NCBI RefSeq assembly: GCF_000745425.1
Contig: NZ_JQJH01000001.1
Coordinates: 186,001 to 250,000, forward strand
Direction: 5' to 3'
DNA: 64,000 nucleotides
Source of the DNA: Beijerinckia mobilis
GTDB lineage: Bacteria > Pseudomonadota > Alphaproteobacteria > Rhizobiales > Beijerinckiaceae
A program made the position numbers and the translations under genes. The notes below the pieces were generated by a model that saw nothing but the letters and a program-made list of their open reading frames with translations, was not told the origin of the DNA and did not search any database. Positions 18,132 through 28,415 of the stretch are shown piece after piece (positions within the stretch are counted from its first letter, which is position 1; each line of letters opens with the position of its first letter).

Positions 18132-20828
18132 ATGGAACACGTGAGACGCATGCGAACGACCTCACATTATACCGTCATGGATCATATTCCCGAACCCGTG
18201 CGCATTTTTACGGCGCGGCGGGGCGCGGAAATCGCGGGCCTTTGTCTTCTTTTCGGGATGATTTGCCTCACTCTGGCGCTTGCCTCTTGGTCGGTCCAGG
18301 ATCCGAGTTTCAACCATGCGGCGGATGGTCCGATCCGCAATTTCGCCGGCGCGCCCGGCGCCATCATCGCCGACCTGCTCATGCAGATGCTCGGTCTGTC
18401 AGTTCTCGCTTTCGTGCTGCCGCCGGCCTTTTGGGGCTGGCGGCTTCTGACCACGCATAAACTCGACCGACTCGGAACCCGGCTGGCTCTATGGTCGATG
18501 GGCATTCTCTGTATGGCCGGCGTCGCATCGCTGCTGCCGCCGACTCATAGCTGGCCGCTGCCGACAGGCCTCGGCGGTGTTCTCGGCGATGCCATACTCT
18601 TCCTGCCTCAGAAGCTTTTCGGTTCGTTCCGCGTCGGCCTGATGCTTGTCGGTGCCGTGCTCGCCATCGGCACCCTGCTGTTTCTCGCGGCCAGCATTGG
18701 CCTGCAGCCGCATCCGCTCGATATGGAAGATGTTGCCGAGGACGAAGATATTCCCGCCCCCACGCTCGCGCGCGCCGGCAAGGATGAAGATGTTGCCGGC
18801 GCCCCGGGACTTCTGCTCGTCGGCCTCACCGGCCTGGTCCAGCTCGGTCTCGCACTCAAGGGGATGATTGCACGCGCCCTTGAGCGGCGCCGGAACATGG
18901 CCCCATCGTCTCCTGCTCCCTGGCAGGTGGGTTGGCGCGAACATCACGGTGATTTCGACCCGCCACTCGATCTCGCCGCCGAGCCGTTGCAATGGCTGGA
19001 ACCAGCGCCCGAACCGCCCCCCTTCGAGCCAAGCGCCTATGCGCCGCGCGCGACCCGTGAGGCGGCCCGCCGTCAGCGCGCCGCTGCCGAAACGCGGCAA
19101 CCGACGCCCGTCGACGAATGGCCCCCCGCTCCAGAGGAAGCAGCGGATGATTATGATTTCGCCGCGGATCTGCCGCCGCTCAGCGTCACGCCGCCAGCCC
19201 CGCCGCTGAAACCCAGCGCCCGGGCTCTGCAGGAAAGAAATGCGGGTTCTGCCGCCACGCCTTTCCGCGTCTCAGCCCGCAACGCCAATCAGGAATTCGA
19301 ACTGCCGCCGCTCGCCATGCTGAGCGAGCCGAAGAAACAGACCACCCGCCTTTCCGAGGAAGCTCTGCAGCAGAACGCCCGCGTGCTCGAAGGCGTTCTG
19401 GTCGATTTCGGCGTCAAGGGCGAGATCATCAATGTCCGCCCCGGCCCGGTCGTCACCCTTTATGAACTGGAGCCCGCCCCCGGCATCAAATCCTCGCGCG
19501 TGATCGGGCTTGCTGACGATATCGCCCGCTCCATGTCGGCACTGTCGGCGCGCGTCGCCGTGGTCCAGGGCCGCAATGCCATCGGCATCGAATTGCCCAA
19601 TCTGCGGCGGGAAACCGTTTTTCTGCGCGAGCTTCTCTCAGCCCAGGATTTCGAGGAGAGCAAGCACAAGCTCGCCATCGCGCTCGGCAAGAATATCGGT
19701 GGCGAACCGATCATCGTCGATCTTGCGCGGATGCCGCATCTGCTCGTCGCCGGCACCACCGGCTCGGGCAAATCCGTCGCCATCAATACGATGATTCTCT
19801 CCCTGCTCTACCGGCTGAAGCCGGATCAGTGCCGGCTCATCATGGTCGATCCGAAAATGCTGGAACTCTCCGTCTATGATGGAATCCCGCATCTTCTTAC
19901 GCCTGTCGTCACCGATCCGAAAAAGGCCGTTGTCGCGCTCAAATGGGCGGTCCGGGAGATGGAAGACCGCTACAAGAAAATGTCGAAGGTCGGCGTGCGC
20001 AATATCGATGGCTTCAACAGCCGCGTCGCCGAGGCCGCCGCCAAAGGAGAAGTGATTACGCGAACGGTGCAGACCGGATTCGACCGCGAGACCGGCGAGG
20101 CGGTTTACGAACAGGAGGAAATGAACCTTTCGGTTCTGCCCTATATCGTCGTGATCGTCGATGAAATGGCCGATCTCATGATGGTCGCCGGCAAGGATAT
20201 CGAAGGCGCGATCCAGCGTCTCGCTCAGATGGCGCGCGCCGCAGGCATCCACCTCATCATGGCGACGCAGCGCCCCTCGGTCGATGTCATCACCGGCACG
20301 ATCAAGGCGAATTTCCCGACCCGCATTTCCTTCCAGGTGACTTCTAAGATCGACAGCCGCACCATTCTGGGCGAGCAAGGCGCCGAACAATTGCTGGGCC
20401 AGGGCGACATGCTGTATATGGCCGGCGGCGGCCGCATTTCGCGTGTACATGGTCCCTTCGTCTCCGATGGGGAAGTCGAAAACGTCGTTGCGCATCTGAA
20501 GACGCAGGGGCAGCCTGATTATCTCGATGCCATCACCGCCGAGGATGAAGAGGGCGAGGCCGACGAAGCCGCGAGCCCCGGCAGCATGGATGCCGAGGAA
20601 GGCGGCGATCTTTATGATCGCGCAGTAGCAATCGTCCTGCGCGACAAGAAATGTTCGACCAGCTATATTCAGCGCCGTCTCTCGGTAGGCTACAACAAGG
20701 CCGCCTCATTGGTCGAGCGCATGGAACAGGAAGGCGTCGTCAGCGCGCCCAATCATGCCGGGAAACGCACGATTCTGGTCGGCGGCGGCATTGATCGCGG
20801 CGCCTTCGACCTTGCCGCAGAGGGATGA
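18132..20828 (+). CDS. ftsK: DNA translocase FtsK
   Basis: The 898-residue protein has the full FtsK layout: an N-terminal membrane domain with four predicted helices (about 35-200), a Pro/Ala/Glu-rich linker (about 210-400), a RecA-like motor with Walker [10 protein letters not shown] near residue 540 and the [10 protein letters not shown] Walker B region near 675, and a C-terminal gamma winged-helix domain (last 65 residues) that reads KOPS sites. It pumps chromosome ends through the division septum and activates XerCD. The start is uncertain between 18132 and the ATG at 18177; both leave the membrane domain whole. Confidence 0.96.
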   Translation: MEHVRRMRTTSHYTVMDHIPEPVRIFTARRGAEIAGLCLLFGMICLTLALASWSVQDPSFNHAADGPIRNFAGAPGAIIADLLMQMLGLSVLAFVLPPAFWGWRLLTTHKLDRLGTRLALWSMGILCMAGVASLLPPTHSWPLPTGLGGVLGDAILFLPQKLFGSFRVGLMLVGAVLAIGTLLFLAASIGLQPHPLDMEDVAEDEDIPAPTLARAGKDEDVAGAPGLLLVGLTGLVQLGLALKGMIARALERRRNMAPSSPAPWQVGWREHHGDFDPPLDLAAEPLQWLEPAPEPPPFEPSAYAPRATREAARRQRAAAETRQPTPVDEWPPAPEEAADDYDFAADLPPLSVTPPAPPLKPSARALQERNAGSAATPFRVSARNANQEFELPPLAMLSEPKKQTTRLSEEALQQNARVLEGVLVDFGVKGEIINVRPGPVVTLYELEPAPGIKSSRVIGLADDIARSMSALSARVAVVQGRNAIGIELPNLRRETVFLRELLSAQDFEESKHKLAIALGKNIGGEPIIVDLARMPHLLVAGTTGSGKSVAINTMILSLLYRLKPDQCRLIMVDPKMLELSVYDGIPHLLTPVVTDPKKAVVALKWAVREMEDRYKKMSKVGVRNIDGFNSRVAEAAAKGEVITRTVQTGFDRETGEAVYEQEEMNLSVLPYIVVIVDEMADLMMVAGKDIEGAIQRLAQMARAAGIHLIMATQRPSVDVITGTIKANFPTRISFQVTSKIDSRTILGEQGAEQLLGQGDMLYMAGGGRISRVHGPFVSDGEVENVVAHLKTQGQPDYLDAITAEDEEGEADEAASPGSMDAEEGGDLYDRAVAIVLRDKKCSTSYIQRRLSVGYNKAASLVERMEQEGVVSAPNHAGKRTILVGGGIDRGAFDLAAEG

Positions 20829-21005
20829 TCATCAGGCCGAAGTGAGCAATCAGGACGAACATACAGACAATCAGATCCCGCCACAGAGGTTTCATCGGGA
20901 TCACGCATGATCATCGTATTCCATGCCGTATTGCGGGCCGCAGAATGATACAATCAACCGTTTTCAACAGGCCGTCGTGCTGATTGCGAGAGGGCTGCAA
21001 CGGCT

Positions 21006-21839
21006 TCAGCGGCTCTCCATCGCCGCCCGGATCTTCCCGGAATCCTCCCTTGTCGCAGGATTATAGACCACCATGGTCAGGTCGGTGCGGCCATCGACCG
21101 CGAAAACCGAAAATTCAAAGGCGATCGGGCCAAGAACCGGATGCCTTATGTGCTTGATGGCCTCGCCATAAGTGCCGCTAACCTCGTTGTCACGCCACAT
21201 CTCCTTGAACTCCGGGCTCTGTCGGCAAAGCTCTTCCACAAGAGGTCCCATCTCGACCGCAGCCCCCGCACGGACGGCGTCCAGGCGAAACGCACCCAGG
21301 GCAAATCGCGCGACGCTTTCCCAATCATATTGCGCGGTGCGGGCGCGCGGGTCGAGAAAGAGAAAACGCAAAATATTGCGCTGATCCGGCGGAAGCGACC
21401 CGTAATCCATCAGCAACACTGTCGCCGCGCGGTTCCAGGCCAAAACATCCCAAGTCGCCGTCCTTATGATCGCCGGGCTAGGATCCAAGGCATCGAGCAC
21501 GCGCTGCAGCCGTGGCGTGATGGCGCCATTCTTTTGATAGCGCGCTTCAGGCGGCCGGCCGAGGCCGAGCAGAAAAAGGTGTTCGCGCTCGATATCAGTC
21601 AGCATGAGAGCACGGGCGATCCGGTCGAGCACATCCGCCGAGGGCGCTCCCCCACGGCCCTGTTCGAGCCAAGTGTACCAGGTCGCGCTGATATTGGCCC
21701 GCTGCGCCACCTCTTCCCGGCGCAGACCGGGGGTCCGGCGGCGTTCCGGGGAAAAGCCGAAAGCGGTAGGATCGAGCTTCATGCGCCGATCCTTCAGATA
21801 GGTCCCAAGCGCGTTCTCGTCAGAGGAAAACTCGGTCAT
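21006..21839 (-). CDS. XRE/MmyB-type transcriptional regulator
   Basis: The 277-residue product has an N-terminal Cro/CI helix-turn-helix (about 28-85, GLRREEVAQRANISATWYTWLEQGR) followed by the MmyB-like ligand-binding domain (about 110-265, with PSPAIIRTATWDVLAWN and NILRFLFLDP). Such proteins often repress a divergently transcribed oxidoreductase gene and respond to a small hydrophobic ligand. The divergent SDR gene begins 94 bp away, fitting that pattern. Confidence 0.9.
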   Translation of the reverse strand: MTEFSSDENALGTYLKDRRMKLDPTAFGFSPERRRTPGLRREEVAQRANISATWYTWLEQGRGGAPSADVLDRIARALMLTDIEREHLFLLGLGRPPEARYQKNGAITPRLQRVLDALDPSPAIIRTATWDVLAWNRAATVLLMDYGSLPPDQRNILRFLFLDPRARTAQYDWESVARFALGAFRLDAVRAGAAVEMGPLVEELCRQSPEFKEMWRDNEVSGTYGEAIKHIRHPVLGPIAFEFSVFAVDGRTDLTMVVYNPATREDSGKIRAAMESR

Positions 21840-21932
21840 CCTGTTATTTGTTTTACTATGATAATCTCACGACTTTACCAGAATAGATCAGCAGCCGAAA
21901 TTTGTCTCCAATGAAACCCGGAGACAGAGTTC

Positions 21933-22832
21933 ATGCGTGTATTTGTAACTGGCGCAACCGGAAACATCGGCTCGGCCGTCGCCAAGGAATTGATCGCGGC
22001 AGGCCATCAGGTTCTCGGCCTCTGCTGCCGCGAGGAGGAGAAAGCAAAAGGCCTGACCGCCGCCGGCGCAGCGGTCCATCGCGGATCACTGGAGGATCTG
22101 GACAGCCTGAGAACCGGCGCCGCGCAATCAGACGGCGTCATACATCTCGCCTTCAATCATGATTTCTCGAAATTCGCGGCAAGCTGCGAGGACGACCGGC
22201 GTGTCATCACGGCACTGGGTTCTGTCCTTGCCGGGTCGAGCCGTCCACTGGTCGTGACCTCGGGGACCGCTATCGCCAATAGTGTGCCCGGTGAACCGGC
22301 CAAAGAAGACAATCCGATCGTCGGTTCTGACCGACATCCCCGTGCCGCTTCGGAAGAAGCCGCCCTCGCCGCAGCAGCAGCGGGAGTCAATGTCACAGTG
22401 GTGCGGCTCCCCCAAGTCCATGATCCGGTCACACAGGGGCTGATCACTCCAGTGATCACAATGTATCGCGAAAAGGGCGTATGCGCCTATGTCGGCGATG
22501 GCGACAATCGCTGGCCCGCCGCCGCTTTTCCCGATGTGGCCCGGCTTTACCGATTGGCTATCGAAAAGGCCGAGCCCAACGCAAGATATCACGCAGTCGC
22601 CGAGGAAGGCGTCCCGATGCGAGAGATTGCCGAGACCATCGGCCGGCGCCTGCAGCTTCCGGTCAAATCCATCTCTGCGGAGGAGACGGAGGCCTATTTC
22701 GGCTGGCTCGCCAGTTTTGCGGGTCTCGACCTTCCGGCCTCCAGCGAGCAAACCCGCAAAAACCTGGGTTGGATCCCAAGCGAACCAGGTTTGATCGCCG
22801 ATCTCGAACGGCTTCAGTTGCACGATCACTGA
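21933..22832 (+). CDS. NAD(P)-dependent SDR / NmrA-like oxidoreductase
   Basis: The 299-residue product is an extended/atypical short-chain dehydrogenase with the nucleotide motif GATGNIG (residues 7-13), a hydrophobic sheet with HLAFNHDF, and a C-terminal sequence typical of the NAD-dependent epimerase-like family that accompanies MmyB regulators. Substrate is unknown. It is divergent from the XRE/MmyB gene, its likely regulator, across a short A+T-rich promoter region. Confidence 0.87.
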   Translation: MRVFVTGATGNIGSAVAKELIAAGHQVLGLCCREEEKAKGLTAAGAAVHRGSLEDLDSLRTGAAQSDGVIHLAFNHDFSKFAASCEDDRRVITALGSVLAGSSRPLVVTSGTAIANSVPGEPAKEDNPIVGSDRHPRAASEEAALAAAAAGVNVTVVRLPQVHDPVTQGLITPVITMYREKGVCAYVGDGDNRWPAAAFPDVARLYRLAIEKAEPNARYHAVAEEGVPMREIAETIGRRLQLPVKSISAEETEAYFGWLASFAGLDLPASSEQTRKNLGWIPSEPGLIADLERLQLHDH

Positions 22833-22914
22833 GACAAACAGGATGTAGCGTCAACCTGCCCTGCTCCAAGCAAACTTTCCAAAGTTTGCCTCCTTCCCAA
22901 AAGGATTCCCTGCG

Positions 22915-23365
22915 GGCCTTGCTGCCGCGATAGAGTTCTGCCTCGCCGTACACATTGTTGCTGACACTGCCCCGCCCAGACGACATCACGCCGATCAGTC
23001 CTGTCGGCGAGACCAATGTTTCCAGACGCTCGATCACCCGCATTGGGCTCAAGGCGTTGGTGAGCATGATCTGCACGAACATAGCGGGGGAGCCGGCTCC
23101 AATCGTATCCGTGTCATTGGGATTGCTAATCCCGGCATTCACGAACAGCATGTCGACCATCCGCCCCGCTAAACGGCCATACAGCGCGGCAAGCTGATCC
23201 GACTTATTGATGTCGAGAGTCTCAATTTAAAGCGACCGTCACTTATGTCCGCGAGTTCGTGCAACAGGGTTCGCCCGCCTCCGGCGCGCACAGTACCGAT
23301 GACATACCACCCCTTTTTCAGGAATTCGGCCGCCATGGCATGGCCGAGACCTCATCAGGATGCTA
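22915..23365 (-). pseudogene. Decayed short-chain dehydrogenase
   Basis: Minus-strand translations show consecutive SDR pieces in different frames: GLGHAMAAEFLKKGWYVIGT..HELADISDGRF (about 23365-23233), then after a one-base shift TLDINKSDQLAALYGRL..MLFVNAGIS..GVMSSGRGSVSNN (about 23222-22930). A stop pair sits just before the first piece and the Y-x3-K region runs out into unrelated sequence. The gene has lost its N-terminus, frame and C-terminus. Confidence 0.72.
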
Positions 23366-23818
23366 AGCCCGCTCACCGCTGGCTGCGCGACATCGCGCCC
23401 TCGATATGCCGGCGAGCCTATCCGCGACGGCGAGGATGACGATGATCCGACTGGTAGGAGCAGGTTACGGCCCTCAAACCGAAGCCAAAGGGATATGAGA
23501 GGGACCACTGCCTGCAGGTAGTGAGCCGGTTCCCGCCCAGCACTCACACGCCCTACATCCATTGCACGCGGCTAAAACTCGACGTCATCGCGATCCAAAT
23601 GCTCGTAGCGGCTCGCCGAGATGACCATCACATATGATACCCTCCACACCCGCCGGCATCAGCGTCCTATAGAAGGCCAACCTCACCCTGCTTACTCAAA
23701 ACAAATGACCATTGAGCCAATCGTCGTCAACCATCGAAAAAATCGATCGACACGCTCGCACCGCACGCGGGTTGGCCCAAGGCTGCGGGCGGCCACGCCA
23801 TATCAAGGATCTGAAAGC
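23366..23818. other. Degenerate intergenic stretch before tRNA-Gly
   Basis: About 450 bp between the SDR pseudogene and the tRNA terminator. I see no intact gene, repeat or attachment site. It may be further decayed coding DNA. Confidence 0.45.
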
Positions 23819-23876
23819 ACCGAAAAGAAAACCAGAAAAGCCGCCCTAGGGCGGCTTTTCTGGTTTTCTTTTCGGT
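23819..23876. terminator. 58-bp perfect palindrome, bidirectional terminator after tRNA-Gly
   Basis: The two 29-base arms are exact reverse complements with no loop bases. The core GCCGCCC/GGGCGGC flanked by AAAA and TTTT is a textbook intrinsic terminator in both directions; it sits 9 bp past the tRNA-Gly 3' end on the minus strand. The outer A/G-rich arms extend it far beyond the usual length. Confidence 0.85.
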
Positions 23877-23885
23877 AATAAAATT

Positions 23886-23960
23886 TGGAGCGGGCGAAGG
23901 GATTCGAACCCTCGACCCCAACCTTGGCAAGGTTGTGCTCTACCCCTGAGCTACACCCGC
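23886..23960 (-). tRNA. tRNA-Gly (GCC)
   Basis: The minus strand folds as a full cloverleaf: acceptor GCGGGTG pairing with CGCCCGC, D-arm with TAGCTCAG, anticodon loop CTTGCCAAG (anticodon GCC) and T-arm GGGTTCGAATCCC. The discriminator U and CCA end are encoded (23886-23889). A long palindromic terminator follows. Confidence 0.97.
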
Positions 23961-24291
23961 ATCCAGAAGCGCTGCGTCAGCGCCGTGGGCACCATATGGC
24001 CTAAACTTCTCACGAATGCAACATGGCTTCGCAAAGAAAATGCATTTCCGCCGGATCTCTTTTTCCTGTGTGGATAAAGAGGACGGACGACAAGGCTCAG
24101 GCTTAGCGATATGAAGCAGGTCTCCCTCTTCTCCTGCGCGCCAGAGGCGCAGGTTTATGCTTTCTCCTGCCTATGAGGGGGACTAATAACGAATATGATT
24201 CCCATTCTGCTTTTTTGTGCCTGGGAATTTGCTCCGTCTAATAGTTTCATGGCATGTCTTCCCGGAAGATGGGTTGAAGAGGTTTGAGATC

Positions 24292-25203
24292 ATGGCAGGT
24301 CCGGAAACACCAGCAATGCTGTCCCCTGAAGGGGAAAAATCATCGTCCATTGCCGAGACGACGACCGGGACTTTTGGCCAAGATGTGATCATGGCCTCCA
24401 AGCAGCAACCGGTGCTGGTCGATTTCTGGGCTCCCTGGTGCGAACCCTGCAAACAATTGGCGCCAATCCTAGAAAGAGTGGCGAAGGCTGCTAACGGCAA
24501 GATCAAAATCGTCAAAATGAATATCGACGAAGACCCTCAAATTCCGGCCAGACTGGGTGTTCGCTCGATTCCCGCCGTGATCGCCTTCAGCCAGGCCCAA
24601 CCTGTCGATGGATTCATGGGAGCCTTGCCGGAAAGCCAGGTGCGAGGCTTCGTCGAACGTCTCGTCGGCCCACTTGAAGAAGAAGAGGATCTCCTCGCCA
24701 TCGCGGAAGGCCTGCTCGCGGCCGAAGATCCTGTAAGCGCCGCGGAAGTCTTCTCTGCAATTCTGAAAGAGGATCCCGGCCAATTCGCGGCTGTCGGCGG
24801 CCTCGCCCGTTCGTTCCTCGCTGCGGGCCAGATCGAAAGCGCGAAGAAGATTCTTCTCTCGGTCCCTGGAAATGCGGAACGTGACCCTTCCATCGCGGCG
24901 GCAAAAGCCGCCGTCGAACTGGCAGAGCAGGCAGCTTCACTTGACGACGCGGCCGAACTGGCCCGCAAGATCGAGGCAGATTCTGAGGACTATCAGGCGT
25001 TGTTCGACTATGCTCTGCTGCTCAACTCAAAAGGAGAGCGTGAGGCAGCGGCATCAGCTTTGCTGGATATTTTCAAACGCAATCGTCAATGGAATGATGA
25101 AGCCTCGCGCAAGCAATTATTGCAATTCTTCGAAGCCTGGGGCCCGATGGATAAAGCGACAATAGCGGCTCGCAAAAAGCTGTCCGCTCTCCTGTTTGCC
25201 TAG
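24292..25203 (+). CDS. cnoX: CnoX (YbbN)-type thioredoxin/TPR co-chaperone
   Basis: The 303-residue protein has an N-terminal thioredoxin fold (about 25-130) with active-site WCEPC (C50, C53), followed by tetratricopeptide-like helices (about 145-300). This is the CnoX/YbbN architecture: a holdase that protects unfolded clients under oxidative stress and passes them to GroEL or DnaK. The CxxC pair suggests redox activity. The start is set by the ATG after GAAGAGG; the open frame runs further upstream. A LON-domain gene follows 65 bp later, the usual alphaproteobacterial neighbour. Confidence 0.9.
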   Translation: MAGPETPAMLSPEGEKSSSIAETTTGTFGQDVIMASKQQPVLVDFWAPWCEPCKQLAPILERVAKAANGKIKIVKMNIDEDPQIPARLGVRSIPAVIAFSQAQPVDGFMGALPESQVRGFVERLVGPLEEEEDLLAIAEGLLAAEDPVSAAEVFSAILKEDPGQFAAVGGLARSFLAAGQIESAKKILLSVPGNAERDPSIAAAKAAVELAEQAASLDDAAELARKIEADSEDYQALFDYALLLNSKGEREAAASALLDIFKRNRQWNDEASRKQLLQFFEAWGPMDKATIAARKKLSALLFA

Positions 25204-25268
25204 GCGTCTAATCCCGACGCTAATGGCGTGGTTCAAGAAGAAAATGATTGGGCATGCAAGGATCTCCC

Positions 25269-25937
25269 ATGAGCATCAACACGCCTTACCGTAGCCCCGA
25301 GGAAATGCCTTCTCTCTTTCCCCTGTTTCCGCTCTCCGGCGTCCTGTTGCTGCCGCGAGGCCAATTGCCCTTGAATATTTTCGAGCCTCGCTACCTAGCC
25401 ATGGTGGACGATGCTTTGAAGGGAGAGCGAATCATCGGAATGATCCAACCAGATACGGATGCTCCTGGCCTTGCGGGCGTTCCGCCATTATTCCAGGTCG
25501 GCTGTGCCGGGAGGATCACGCAAATCAGTGAAACCGGCGATGGCCGCTACCATCTGACCCTGACGGGGATCAGCCGGTTTCGAATCCTCAAGGAAGCCGA
25601 AGTCGATACGCCCTACCGCCAATGCTATGCCGATTTCAACTTCTTCGCCACGGATTTCAAACCCGGCTCGGGAGAAGAATATGTGGATCGAACAAGCCTG
25701 CTGCGGACTCTACGGGAATTTGCGGAGTTCAATGATCTGCAAATCGACTGGAAGAGTATCAACGACGCTCCAAATGAAGCTCTTGTAAACGCATTATCAA
25801 TGATGAGCCCTTTCGGAGCGAAGGAGAAGCAAGCGATCCTCGAAGCGATCGATTTGAAAGCCCGAGCGGATGTGCTTATTGCCATTACCGAACGTGAATT
25901 GTCACGTGGGCGACGGGAATCGCCCCTGTTACAATAA
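25269..25937 (+). CDS. LON N-terminal (substrate-binding) domain protein
   Basis: The 222-residue product has only the LON N-terminal domain (FPLFPLSGVLLLPRGQLPLNIFEPRY, then the ALKGERIIGMI region), without ATPase or protease. COG2802 proteins of this type commonly follow cnoX/ybbN in alphaproteobacteria; their role in protein quality control is inferred. AAGGA lies 6 nt before the chosen ATG; an in-frame ATG 15 bp upstream is possible. Confidence 0.88.
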   Translation: MSINTPYRSPEEMPSLFPLFPLSGVLLLPRGQLPLNIFEPRYLAMVDDALKGERIIGMIQPDTDAPGLAGVPPLFQVGCAGRITQISETGDGRYHLTLTGISRFRILKEAEVDTPYRQCYADFNFFATDFKPGSGEEYVDRTSLLRTLREFAEFNDLQIDWKSINDAPNEALVNALSMMSPFGAKEKQAILEAIDLKARADVLIAITERELSRGRRESPLLQ

Positions 25938-26063
25938 CACACATTCCTAGATATCCATCGAGCAGGCGACTGATCTTAACGGGCGGTCATTTATAATTGT
26001 CGCCTGCAATGCTATACTTGTATCTTGGGCAATTTTGTCAGGAAAAGCACGCTTCCATCCTCT

Positions 26064-26603
26064 TCATTCATCACCTGCATCATTGCCCAGAGGGCTGTAA
26101 TATCCGGCGAAGAATGGGGTGCCGACGCCATCGACAGGATTGAAGACACCATATCGATAACCTTCATTAGCGGGCACCCAGCTTTCAAAACGCGCTGTAT
26201 TTGTCGCGATCGCAATTTGTAACGGATCCAGGTGAGGAAAAGCCCCCCAAGGTCTGCCGCGCGTCGGGCCACTGGCGTGACCATGATCCGGCAAAGGGTA
26301 GAAACCGAACCCGGACTCCGGATCTCCAACAAGCGCAACATAACGTCCGTGTCGCCGTCCCGCCGCATAACGTCGCGTGTCGTCTCGGCTTCTGCTAACC
26401 GGATACAGATAGGTTATATGTGTTCTTCCATCGGGGAGAACATGTACGACTTCTTTTGGAGAAATAGCGCCAGACCGTTTGTCAACCTGCTGTCCCGGAT
26501 GACCCTTTAATCTGCTCGAGGTCAAGGTTTCTGCATGAATGGCTGATAACGGAAATGATATTCCCACGATAGTGCAGATGATTTGTCCCCAACCACGCCG
26601 CAT
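26064..26603 (-). CDS. Secreted hypothetical protein
   Basis: A 179-residue protein with a Sec signal peptide (MRRGWGQIICTIVGISFPLSAIHA, cleaved before ETL). The mature part is rich in Gly, Pro, Tyr and Arg with a segment DPLQIAIATNTARF near residue 130. No family recognised. A GGAG site 7 nt before this ATG is the best start; the open frame extends into the vapC region but without support. It may act in the periplasm or envelope. Confidence 0.6.
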   Translation of the reverse strand: MRRGWGQIICTIVGISFPLSAIHAETLTSSRLKGHPGQQVDKRSGAISPKEVVHVLPDGRTHITYLYPVSRSRDDTRRYAAGRRHGRYVALVGDPESGFGFYPLPDHGHASGPTRGRPWGAFPHLDPLQIAIATNTARFESWVPANEGYRYGVFNPVDGVGTPFFAGYYSPLGNDAGDE

Positions 26604-26796
26604 AATCAGTCTCCAGGAAAAAGACGACAATTCCCGACGAATGGAAGTCTCAAGCATTGTCTCCACCCGGTAGAAGTTCTCAGATCGACGGCCTTCCAAT
26701 CGATCAGTGAATGATTGTATCGTCGCCGACAACAGATGAACCGTCGCCTCCCTCGCCGGAAGGCATGCCCCTCTGCCCATCCAAAACATTCCCGGT

Positions 26797-27219
26797 TCAG
26801 GTTGCGCGCCAGGGATCAATGACAGCGACGCCGCATCCGATGAAATCCTTCGTCTTCTGTGTAGCGATAATAGCCCCATAGGTTCTGGCCGTTGCGGCAA
26901 TCATCGCATCTTCAACCTCTATCGGGATTCCTGCAGTTTCACGCGCATGCCGAATTTCGGCATAGAAGACAGCGCAAGAACTATCAAAAGACAGAATCCG
27001 ATCACGAAAACCTGTTTCAAAGAAAGTGACGACGCGCGCAACCAGATTGTCCCGCTTACGCCCGGCCGGCATTAACGCGAGGCCATAGCGGACCTCGGCC
27101 TTGCAGATTGCCGCAGTGAAAAGTGTTTCTGGTGTTTGCGCCATAATATAGGAAATGACTGCGGAATTCGGTTCCACTTTCATCAATTCCGCGATGACGC
27201 TTGTATCGAGAAGTATCAC
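26797..27219 (-). CDS. vapC: PIN-domain toxin, VapC/FitB type
   Basis: The 140-residue protein has the PIN ribonuclease acid set: D5 (LLDTSVIAEL), E42, D104 (EVEDAMIAA) and D125. It would cleave RNA with Mg2+ and block growth unless bound by its antitoxin. The pattern, including the FYAEIRHARETAGIPIE segment, is closest to the FitB/VapC group. Its ATG overlaps the antitoxin stop. Confidence 0.92.
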   Translation of the reverse strand: MILLDTSVIAELMKVEPNSAVISYIMAQTPETLFTAAICKAEVRYGLALMPAGRKRDNLVARVVTFFETGFRDRILSFDSSCAVFYAEIRHARETAGIPIEVEDAMIAATARTYGAIIATQKTKDFIGCGVAVIDPWRAT

Positions 27220-27500
27220 GATTGATCCGGCGGGTTGTATGAAGAGCTGGAGAAGTCGATGCTGGCTCGCCTGGCAGAGCCACCGCGCGCCGGAATATTG
27301 ACGTCGGTTCCATTGACCTGGCCAAAAAGACGACGAGCAAGATCCGCCAATGTTTCGCGCGCGGGGATTTCCTCTCTTGCGACGGCAGTCCGCAACAGCT
27401 CCCGCGCTTCTTCCTCCAAAGAACGGCGATGCGTCGCCGCCCGCGCTTTCAGCCGGGCGTGGAGCGCATCATCCACATTTCGAATTAAGAGACTGGCCAC
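27216..27500 (-). CDS. vapB: FitA/VapB-type antitoxin
   Basis: A 94-residue protein with an N-terminal ribbon-helix-helix segment (ASLLIRNVDDALHARLKARAATHRRSLEEEARELL) typical of FitA-like antitoxins and a C-terminal toxin-binding tail. The likely start is GTG at 27500, after TTGAGG; longer in-frame starts add unrelated sequence. The pair is expected to autoregulate. The overlap with vapC (ATGA) couples translation. Confidence 0.88.
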   Translation of the reverse strand: MASLLIRNVDDALHARLKARAATHRRSLEEEARELLRTAVAREEIPARETLADLARRLFGQVNGTDVNIPARGGSARRASIDFSSSSYNPPDQS

Positions 27501-28415
27501 CTTTAAAAACCTCAAATCCTGTGAGCTGGAACTGAAAAGCCAAGACTCATGCAGATGCCGCACATGGGGACTCAAGCCCAAAAAACAAAGTATTATCAAT
27601 CGCTATTTCGAGTAGCATCATCTCGCTAAACGGGCAATGCCTCTTAATCGAAATCCCCCGTCCGACGATTGTGGAACGTCTATTCCCGCATGAAATGATC
27701 GAGAATAAAAGTAATTTTTCTGAGGCCTCAGCGTAACACGCCGCCGCATTCCGGCGGCTCCGAAACGGCCACCAAAGATAAAGACCGCATTTGCGATCTC
27801 TTTATATAGAGGCGCCTTTCCGTCAGAGAAGAAAGCATTCCTCATCTCATTCTGAAACCGTCCGAACCCCCTACCATTATCCACAAGGATAAACGACGCT
27901 GCAGCGCACGCAAGCCATTATCCTGGAAACCTTTATTGACCGTTCGATCAGAAAATTATTTCAGCCAACCCCACCGCATTCCATCGTGATCAATGCACAT
28001 TTGCATCGCATGAATTTCCAGAGCGGACAGGACCTCGCTGTAGCCATGACCGTTGCCTTTTATCTCTGATAGGGAATTTGGCATCTCCAATCATATGACC
28101 TCCCGATGTTTACTCGAAAATGGAAACAAGAATGGACCAGAGGAGCGAAAAACCACCCCCAAAAACGCGATTTCCTCGTGAAAAATGAAACAACTAGCAC
28201 AACATAATTATGTCTTATTACAAGGCGCCATGGTCACGGCCATCGTTGACATTTTGGCAATATAACGCCTTAATACATCAATCGCTGATTACTGAAATCT
28301 TCCAAGAAGAGCAGCAATTCCTAAAGCGAAAACGCTTAGATTGCGTTTGCAGATGTTGTGTTCTGCTGCATTTAATAAACAACGCCTCTATCGTAGAATA
28401 AACTATGGAGAGCTT
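27501..28415. other. A+T-rich gap between vapBC and the phage cassette
   Basis: About 900 bp, becoming A+T-rich from about 27640. No integrase, recombinase or repressor frame is present, and no direct repeat typical of an attachment site was recognised. Small open frames (27618-27884 minus, 28210-28401 plus) lack any similarity or start signal. It probably holds the left boundary and promoter of the phage cassette. Confidence 0.5.

Noticed and set aside
27618-27884. 88-codon minus-strand frame upstream of the phage cassette
   Set aside because: No similarity, no start signal, and composition unlike neighbouring genes.
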